This document shows positions 7,046 to 11,286 of a stretch of 11,286 bases of DNA, in pieces. Within the stretch, counting starts at the first letter, position 1. Each line of letters opens with the position of its first letter. The notes under the pieces were generated by a model. It was not told the DNA's origin. It was given only the letters and a program-made list of their open reading frames with translations, and searched no databases. The position numbers and the translations under genes are program-made. The DNA comes from an uncultured Verrucomicrobiales bacterium (GTDB lineage Bacteria; Verrucomicrobiota; Verrucomicrobiae; Limisphaerales; CANJSG01). The stretch lies in contig CAMLMI010000134.1 in assembly GCA_946480965.1 (NCBI GenBank), positions 1-11,286 on the forward strand. The letters run 5' to 3'.

Positions 7046-7073
7046 TTGACACGACCCTTTCTTTCCCTACTCT
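7046..7073 (+). promoter_or_regulatory. Candidate rpsU promoter
   Basis: A perfect -35 TTGACA at 7046-7051 is followed after 16 bp by TACTCT (7068-7073), which keeps the important first T-A and last T of a -10 box. Transcription would start near 7080, just before the leader hairpin. Upstream, 6914-7045 shows no gene or clear element; a 4-bp stem at 6988-6999 is too short to call. Confidence 0.5.
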
Positions 7074-7083
7074 CGCCCTCCCC

Positions 7084-7119
7084 GACTCGGAGGCCGACGG
7101 TGAAAACCGGCGGCGAGTC
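7084..7119 (+). promoter_or_regulatory. Structured 5' leader of rpsU
   Basis: GACTCG (7084-7089) pairs with CGAGTC (7114-7119). Above it, 7094-7101 pairs with 7106-7113 with one A-G mismatch, closed by a GAAA (GNRA-type) tetraloop at 7102-7105. On the 5' side the bases 7090-7093 are bulged and, with 7089, read GGAGG, a Shine-Dalgarno-like core. The hairpin ends 5 bases before the true AAGGAG site. It may control rpsU translation or stabilise the mRNA; the role is inferred. Confidence 0.5.
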
Positions 7120-7124
7120 CCAGG

Positions 7125-7143
7125 AAGGAGTGACATGACATGA
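7125..7143 (+). promoter_or_regulatory. Strong ribosome binding site of rpsU and overlapping two-codon mini-ORF
   Basis: AAGGAG at 7125-7130 is the best Shine-Dalgarno in the window and lies 9 bases before the rpsU ATG (7140). A second ATG at 7135, 4 bases after the site, opens a Met-Thr-stop mini-ORF whose TGA (7141-7143) overlaps the rpsU start as ATGA. The start at 7140 is certain from the bS21 sequence. Confidence 0.6.
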
Positions 7144-7337
7144 CTGAGATTAAGCTCAAAAAAGGCGAACCCGTTGACAAGGCCCTGCGCCGCCTGAAGA
7201 AGAAGGTGGACCGCGAAGGCACGCTTCGCGAAGTCCGCAGCCATCGTCATTACGAGAAGCCGAGCGAACGCCGCCGTCGTAAGATGAAGGTCGCCCGCTT
7301 CAGCGCCATGCTGGCCGCCCGCTACGCGGACCAGTAA
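7140..7337 (+). CDS. rpsU: Small ribosomal subunit protein bS21
   Basis: The 65-residue basic protein is ribosomal protein S21, which sits on the 30S platform near the 3' end of 16S rRNA and helps mRNA initiation. Recognisable features are the N-terminal start with [18 protein letters not shown] (12-29), the [19 protein letters not shown] helix-loop-helix core (30-48) and the basic C-terminal helix. Length is close to the usual 57-71. It is a single-gene unit: its own promoter (7046-7073), structured leader, AAGGAG site and terminator (7360-7399). Because the protein acts next to the anti-Shine-Dalgarno, the strong site and folded leader on its own mRNA, against neighbours that lack such sites, hint at self-regulation; this is inference. 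Confidence 0.97.
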   Translation: MTEIKLKKGEPVDKALRRLKKKVDREGTLREVRSHRHYEKPSERRRRKMKVARFSAMLAARYADQ

Positions 7338-7359
7338 GCGAATCGCTTTGATCCTTTGC

Positions 7360-7399
7360 CGCCGGATGTGGTGTTCTCGCCGCATCCGGCGTTTTCTTT
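7360..7399 (+). terminator. Rho-independent terminator of rpsU
   Basis: A GC-rich stem pairs 7360-7371 with 7380-7391 (12 pairs including one G-T) around an 8-base loop, followed at once by TTTTCTTT (7392-7399). It starts 22 bases after the rpsU stop codon. This is the clearest terminator in the window. Confidence 0.85.
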
Positions 7400-7431
7400 G
7401 CCCGACAACCGCCGAATCGCCGTCGGGCAAA
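7397..7431 (+). promoter_or_regulatory. Second hairpin, overlapping the terminator T-run
   Basis: TTTGCCCGAC (7397-7406) pairs perfectly with GTCGGGCAAA (7422-7431) around a 15-base loop. Its first three bases are the last T residues of the rpsU terminator, so the two structures share sequence. No T-run follows on either strand. It lies in the leader of the downstream isomerase gene if transcription reads through. Confidence 0.45.
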
Positions 7432-7448
7432 TGAGTTCCGCCCATGGA

Positions 7449-7464
7449 GACCCCGACCGGGGTC
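7449..7464 (+). promoter_or_regulatory. Third hairpin, upstream of the isomerase start
   Basis: GACCCC (7449-7454) pairs with GGGGTC (7459-7464) around a four-base loop. It ends 17 bases before the ATG at 7482. With the two preceding hairpins it makes three stems in 105 bases between rpsU and the next gene. Function unknown. Confidence 0.35.
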
Positions 7465-7481
7465 GGAAAAGACACAAGCCA

Positions 7482-8393
7482 ATGTATTCGTTGTCCACCT
7501 GCTGGAATTCGCACCGCCATCAAGACGGCCGGGCGATGCTGAACGAGATCAAGGATCTGGGGTTCGAGTATGCCGAACTGAGCCACGGCATCCGCATCAG
7601 CTTGCTGCCGGGCATTTTGGAAGCCGTCGATGCCGGGGAGATCCGCATTTCCACCCTGCACAATTTCTGCCCGCTTCCGATGGGGGTGAACTACGCCGCG
7701 CCGAACATCTTCAAGTTCACCGCGCTGGACCCGCGTGAACGGGAAAGCGCCTACAAACATTCCCTCAAGACCATCGAGTTGGCCCAACGAGTTGGCGCCC
7801 GTCTCGTCGTGCTCCACATGGGGGCCATCGAGATGAAGGAATACACCGACAAGCTCGTGGACCTGGTTGGCGACGGGAAACGGGAGTCGTCCAAATACGA
7901 GAAGCTCTTCAGCGAGATGTTCGAGAAGCGCGAGGACAAGAAGGCGGAACATTGGGATCTCGCCTGCGACATGCTCCGGCGCTTGGCCGAGAAGGCGGGT
8001 GAAGCCGGGATCATGCTCGGCATCGAGAACCGCGAGGCCTGCGAAGAAATCCCGTTCGAGAACGATTTCACCGACATGCTGGATGTCGGTCCGCCCGAGG
8101 TCGTGAAGTATTGGCACGACACGGGTCACGCCCAGATCAAGGAGCACATCGGCCTGATCGACCACAATTTCCACCTCCAAGGGCTGATCGACCGGTTGGC
8201 CGGGTTCCATATCCATGACGTGGAGTTTCCCGGGCGCGACCATCGCCCGCCGGGGCGGGGTTGCATCAATTGGGATGCGATCACGCCCTTGGTCCGACCC
8301 GACCACATCAAGGTCTTCGAGTTCAGCCCCAGTCTTTCGCCCGACGACGTGTTGGCGGGGGCGAACCACATCCGCCAACTGTGGGGTGAGTGA
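7482..8393 (+). CDS. Sugar phosphate isomerase/epimerase family protein (xylose-isomerase-like TIM barrel)
   Basis: The 303-residue protein is an AP-endonuclease-2 / xylose-isomerase-like TIM barrel. It starts with MYSLSTCWNSHR and has strand-end motifs in barrel order: ELSHGI (32-37), STLHNFCP (57-64), LVVLHMG (108-114), GIENRE (180-185), WHDTGHA (211-217), FHIHDV (242-247) and VFEFSP (278-283). The likely divalent-metal ligands are Glu182, Asp213 and/or His216, His243 or His245, and Glu280. Members isomerise or epimerise sugars or sugar acids; the substrate cannot be read here. A charged insert, YTDKL...KREDKK (121-154), lies after the fourth strand. Start 7482 is chosen because family homology begins there; in-frame ATG 7431 would add 17 basic, unconserved-looking residues. 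No clear ribosome binding site. Its stop overlaps the next gene's GTG by 4 bases (8390-8393), so the two are probably translated together. Confidence 0.87.
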   Translation: MYSLSTCWNSHRHQDGRAMLNEIKDLGFEYAELSHGIRISLLPGILEAVDAGEIRISTLHNFCPLPMGVNYAAPNIFKFTALDPRERESAYKHSLKTIELAQRVGARLVVLHMGAIEMKEYTDKLVDLVGDGKRESSKYEKLFSEMFEKREDKKAEHWDLACDMLRRLAEKAGEAGIMLGIENREACEEIPFENDFTDMLDVGPPEVVKYWHDTGHAQIKEHIGLIDHNFHLQGLIDRLAGFHIHDVEFPGRDHRPPGRGCINWDAITPLVRPDHIKVFEFSPSLSPDDVLAGANHIRQLWGE

Positions 8394-9493
8394 AGCCGAA
8401 GCGGCCATGGATCGGATTGGCGGGGCGCTTGGTCATTTGCGTCCTGCTGTTGGCGTGGATCTTCCACAGCATTTTCCTGAAAGAAGGAGAGGAGGTCGCC
8501 AAGGCTTCAGGCTTGGACTGGAGCAAACTGGCCCGAACCGAGCAGTGGCGGCTGGCGTGGACGGAAGGGCCGGGTGAACTCTGGGAAACCTTCCAGACAA
8601 TCCCGCCGCAGGTTTTCGCCGTGTCGCTGTTTTGGATGGGGCTGACGATTGTGCTCGGGGTGGTGCGCTGGCGGATGGTGCTGGCGCAGCAAGGGATTCG
8701 GTTGGGTTTCGGACGAGCAGCGGGCATTACGCTCGTGGCCCATTTCTTCAACTCCTTCCTCCTGGGGTCTAGCGGCGGCGATCTGGTCAAGGCCCTCTAC
8801 GCGGCGCGGGAAACGAAGCACCAGAAGACCGAGGCGGTGGTCACAGTCTTTGTGGATCGGCTAGTGGGCCTGTGGGCCATGCTGCTTTTCGCCGGGTTAA
8901 TGATGGTGCCGAATGTCGCCTTGATCCGGAGCGACGACCGGTTGGAAGCGGTCTGTGGGGTGATCCTGATGATGTTGGCAGCGGGCAGCGCGTTTCTCGG
9001 GGTGGCGTTTTGGAGCGGATTGTCCAAGCAGCTGCCTTCTGCGCGAAAGTGGTTGCGCAAAGTGCCGAAAGGCGAAGCCCTGGAGCGCTCGCTGGATGCG
9101 TGCCGGAACTTCGGCCGGGATCGGCTTTTCTTGGTCAAGTCGTTGGGCGTCTCGATGCTGCTGAACGCGGCCTGCGTCGTGCAGTTTCTCACCTTGGCCC
9201 GGGGGCTGGGATTGGAGATCGCGCCCGGCGTGCTCTCGATGATGGTGCCGATGGTGATCTGCATCGCGGCCTTGCCGATCACGCCCAGCGGGCTCGGGGT
9301 GCGGGAGAATCTCTTCGTGACGTTGCTGGGGATTCCGCTGATCGCGGCGTCGGCGAAGCTTTCGCTCGCGTTGTCGCTCTTGGCCTATGCCGGGAGCCTG
9401 ACTTGGAGCCTGGTTGGCGGGGTGGTCTATCTCTTCCTCAAGGAACGCCAGCACTTGGACGAAGTGACTCGGGAATCGGAAGAAGCCGCCTAA
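8390..9493 (+). CDS. Flippase-like integral membrane protein (UPF0104 / LPG synthase TM-domain family)
   Basis: The 367-residue protein has a positive N-terminus (KPKR) and about eight hydrophobic segments, near 9-30, 75-98, 112-127, 150-175, 186-209, 248-268, 280-298 and 322-350. Two hallmarks fit the UPF0104/AglD2/LPG-synthase transmembrane family: NSFLLGSSGGDLVKALY (121-137) and ALPITPSGLGVRE (294-306). Some relatives help move or modify membrane lipids or lipid-linked sugars (the MprF membrane domain flips lysyl-phosphatidylglycerol); this one lacks the MprF synthase domain, so only an inner-membrane lipid or glycolipid transport role can be suggested. It starts with GTG overlapping the upstream stop (GTGA, 8390-8393), which supports coupled expression with the sugar isomerase/epimerase. 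It ends 20 bp from the 3' end of the opposing tRNA gene, with no terminator seen between. Confidence 0.87.
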   Translation: MKPKRPWIGLAGRLVICVLLLAWIFHSIFLKEGEEVAKASGLDWSKLARTEQWRLAWTEGPGELWETFQTIPPQVFAVSLFWMGLTIVLGVVRWRMVLAQQGIRLGFGRAAGITLVAHFFNSFLLGSSGGDLVKALYAARETKHQKTEAVVTVFVDRLVGLWAMLLFAGLMMVPNVALIRSDDRLEAVCGVILMMLAAGSAFLGVAFWSGLSKQLPSARKWLRKVPKGEALERSLDACRNFGRDRLFLVKSLGVSMLLNAACVVQFLTLARGLGLEIAPGVLSMMVPMVICIAALPITPSGLGVRENLFVTLLGIPLIAASAKLSLALSLLAYAGSLTWSLVGGVVYLFLKERQHLDEVTRESEEAA

Positions 9494-9513
9494 AGAATCG
9501 GGGCCGGGAGGAG

Positions 9514-9587
9514 TGGTTGTCCGACATGGATTCGAACCATGACTAAAGCCTCCAAAGAGCTCTGTGCTACCATTACACCATCGGACA
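9514..9587 (-). tRNA. tRNA-Gln (anticodon UUG)
   Basis: Read on the - strand, the 7-bp acceptor stem (9581-9587 with 9518-9524) is fully paired, the D arm has GTG/CAC with an AATGGTAG loop, the anticodon stem has five pairs including two G-T, and the T arm is CATGG-TTCGAAT-CCATG, all paired. The anticodon loop is CTTTGGA, giving TTG (template bases 9553-9555), which reads Gln codons CAA and CAG. The discriminator base is A and the CCA end is encoded (9514-9516). It is canonical throughout. A promoter lies just upstream. Confidence 0.96.
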
Positions 9588-9598
9588 GCCGGGCGGCC

Positions 9599-9627
9599 AA
9601 TAAACCCGTCGCGTCCATCGGTGCCAA
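9599..9627 (-). promoter_or_regulatory. Candidate promoter of tRNA-Gln
   Basis: On the - strand TTGGCA (9622-9627) and TTTATT (9599-9604) are separated by exactly 17 bp. Transcription would start near 9592, giving a 5' leader of about 5 bases for RNase P to remove. It lies in the 83-bp gap between the methyltransferase stop codon and the tRNA, so the tRNA need not depend on read-through. Confidence 0.5.
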
Positions 9628-9670
9628 GTCTTTTCCCGCGACAAACGGAGACAGTGAGGTTCTGCCCAGC

Positions 9671-10544
9671 TCAATGGTTGAACTGCGGATGGGCCAAGAG
9701 ACGAATCCAGTGGTCGGCGGTCAGCGCGGTTTGGCGATAGACGGGTTCGATCATCGGTTCGGCCGCGCCGGAGAGCCGGACGCGGGTCAGCCATTTCAAG
9801 GGCAGGGGACAGCAGCGAGAGATCATTCGCCGCCACGGTGGTTTCTTCCTTCAACCCGGTCGGTTCGCCCACGCCCACATGGAAGCCCGCCAAGAGCAGC
9901 GTCACCCGGATCATGGTCGAACGGGAGTAGGTGGAGAGTGAACAGGGGCGAGCCGGATCAAGTCGACGGAAGAGCTTTTCGAAGAGCGAGAGGGTCCACA
10001 TCTCGGGATTGCGTATGATGGAGCAGGGGTCGAAGAGCACGGCGTGGGGCGGGAACTGGGCGAGCATCCGCTGGGCGGCGAGGTCCGAGCCGGGAGCCAG
10101 CAGATCGGGGATTTCACCCGGGAGATGGGTCCAGACCACGTCAGCTGCCCCAAAGCGGACACGGACTTCGCCCTCGCGCACCAGTTGGTCGGCTGTGGCG
10201 GCGAGAGCGCCGAAGTAGCCGAGATCGGCGGCGTGCTGGAGGGCGAAGCGCAGGGCTTCGGACGTGCGGTCTAGGCTGATGAGGCGGAGGCGGCAGGAGG
10301 TGTCGCGCAGGGCGTGGAGCGCCGCGCAGGCGTTGGCCGCTCCACCTAGGCCGATGTCCCAGACGACAAGCTCTTGCCCGGTCAACTCTTGGGCGCGGCG
10401 GGCCAGTTGGAGCTGGTCGGCGTAGAGAATGCGGGCTTCTTCTGCTGCGCCGACGACGGGATGGAACGTCTCCGCCGACGCGTGGGAGCGGATGCTGCAC
10501 GCGCCGCCAGGCAGACGGACGAGTTCATAGGCGTCGGACGTCAT
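9671..10544 (-). CDS. MnmC-type tRNA methyltransferase (stand-alone, DUF752-like), interrupted by a one-base frameshift
   Basis: Residues 1-246 are in one frame: THE motif FHPVVGAAEEARILY (27-41), SAM motif I WDIGLGGAANA (62-72), LFDPCSIIRNPEMWT (170-184, the counterpart of E. coli MnmC DGFAPAKNPDMWT), TYSRST (205-210), LLLAGF (216-221) and TGLKEETTVAAN (229-240). At CCCC (9805-9808 on the + strand GGGG) the expected C-terminus moves to the next frame. Dropping one base gives 44 more residues ending LLAHPQFNH with a stop at 9671, a typical family ending, for 290 residues in all. The uncorrected frame instead runs on with Arg/Pro-rich residues to 9573, inside the tRNA gene, so it is probably false. 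MnmC methyltransferases finish the 5-methylaminomethyl group on U34 of certain tRNAs. The FAD domain of E. coli MnmC is absent. It may be a pseudogene, an assembly error or a frameshifted gene. No Shine-Dalgarno. Confidence 0.8.
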
Positions 10545-10702
10545 TGAGCTGGGGAAGGTGGGGCAATCGTTCGTCTTTGGGAAGCACGCCACCAACCCTC
10601 CTACAAGCATCGGGCAAAAGCCCTCCTGGGAGTGGCGCGCTCCATTTCCCTCGCCCGCCAGCGTCGGCTGTGGCTGACTCCGAGGGCGTCACGATTCCAA
10701 CC

Positions 10703-11286
10703 ATGCCAGATCCAGCCGGCAACCGATCCGAGCCGCCGTCCAAGGGGGACGGAGAGCCCACGTTGAAAATCTATTTCCTGCCGAACCTGCTGACGGCGGG
10801 GAATCTCTTCTGCGGCTTCGTGGCGTTGACCATGATCGTCGAGGCCAAGCTGCCGCAGGACCCGGCCTTCCAGAGCTGGACCAAGATCAAGTGGGCGCTG
10901 GGGTTCATCCTTCTGGCCTGCATTTTTGACCTGTTCGATGGCCGGGTGGCGCGGATGGGTGGAGTGGAAAGCCCGTTCGGTCGGGAGTTCGACTCGTTGG
11001 CGGATTTGATTTCCTTCGGAGCAGCCCCCGCCTTTTTGGTGCACCGCGTGGTGCTGCGGGATGTGTTCGCGGACTACCAGCAGATTGGGTGGCTAATCGC
11101 GTCGGGCTATCTCCTGTGCGGCGCGTTCCGCTTGGCTCGGTTCAACTGTCTGGCGGCGATGGCCGGAACGGGGGGCGGGAAGGAGTTCTTGGGATTTCCT
11201 ATCCCGGCGGCGGCGGGCCTCGTGTCGTCGCTGACGCTGCTGATCGTCTCGACCAATGAGACGGAGCGGGATCTGGGGAATTGGAA
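10703..11286 (+). CDS. pssA: CDP-diacylglycerol--serine O-phosphatidyltransferase (phosphatidylserine synthase), 3' end outside window
   Basis: The reading frame is open from 10703 to the window end, 194 residues so far. It carries the complete CDP-alcohol phosphotransferase signature D-x2-D-G-x2-A-R-x8-G-x3-D-x3-D: Asp76, Asp79, Gly80, Ala83, Arg84, Gly93, Asp97 and Asp101. The segments FLPNLLTAGNLFCGF (25-39), SLADLISFGAAPA (98-110), FRLARFN (142-148) and FLGFPIPAAAG (162-172) are typical of the membrane-bound PssA type, which makes phosphatidylserine from CDP-diacylglycerol and serine in the inner membrane. Hydrophobic segments near 25-46, 66-80, 103-117, 129-148 and 165-184 agree. The first 20 residues are hydrophilic and unconserved, so the start is not firm; an in-frame GTG at 10670 is possible. 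No Shine-Dalgarno; the ATG follows AACC. It diverges from the methyltransferase gene across 158 bp in which I could not find a convincing promoter. Confidence 0.93.
   Translation, partial: MPDPAGNRSEPPSKGDGEPTLKIYFLPNLLTAGNLFCGFVALTMIVEAKLPQDPAFQSWTKIKWALGFILLACIFDLFDGRVARMGGVESPFGREFDSLADLISFGAAPAFLVHRVVLRDVFADYQQIGWLIASGYLLCGAFRLARFNCLAAMAGTGGGKEFLGFPIPAAAGLVSSLTLLIVSTNETERDLGNW

Noticed and set aside
7032..8408. 458-codon open frame on the - strand over rpsU and the isomerase
   Set aside because: It crosses the rpsU promoter, terminator and two firmly identified genes, and shows no motif.
9573..9804. C-terminal extension of the methyltransferase in its original frame
   Set aside because: It runs into the tRNA-Gln gene and is Arg/Pro-rich, while the next frame gives the expected family ending and a stop at 9671.

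Overview
This 11.3 kb window reads as ordinary bacterial chromosome, high in G+C and densely coded, most likely from Verrucomicrobiota (perhaps the Pedosphaera/Limisphaera side). I infer the phylum from protein style and from a 5618-5678 intergenic repeat that resembles the 'NVERSTLNV'-type repeats I recall from that phylum. No taxonomic search was possible. There is no phage, transposon, CRISPR array or defence system. No gene-free stretch exceeds 300 bases; the longest is 6914-7139, which holds the rpsU promoter and leader.

Left block, + strand (162-4704): a fused amino-sugar kinase / MurNAc-6-phosphate etherase (cell-wall sugar recycling); a divergent ROK-family sugar-kinase-like protein with an extra N-terminal domain; a small lipoprotein; an FtsB/DivIC-type division protein; and a short protein with 11 cysteines. 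Facing them on the - strand is an exported dienelactone-hydrolase-family enzyme (4741-5538).

Middle block, + strand (5732-9493): an aldo/keto reductase whose C-terminal iron-sulfur motif has decayed; rpsU (ribosomal protein bS21) with promoter, structured leader, strong ribosome binding site and terminator; then a TIM-barrel sugar isomerase/epimerase overlapping by 4 bp a flippase-like (UPF0104) membrane protein.

Right block: tRNA-Gln(UUG) on the - strand with its own promoter; upstream of it on the same strand an MnmC-type tRNA methyltransferase gene carrying an apparent single-base frameshift; and, divergent at the right edge, the start of pssA (phosphatidylserine synthase), cut by the window end.

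I see no single new multi-gene system. The best leads are the kinase-etherase fusion, the frameshifted MnmC-like gene beside a tRNA that this enzyme family is expected to modify, the iron-sulfur motif loss in the reductase, the cysteine-rich protein, the rpsU leader, and a window-wide lack of Shine-Dalgarno sequences, with 6 of 12 starts preceded directly by CC.
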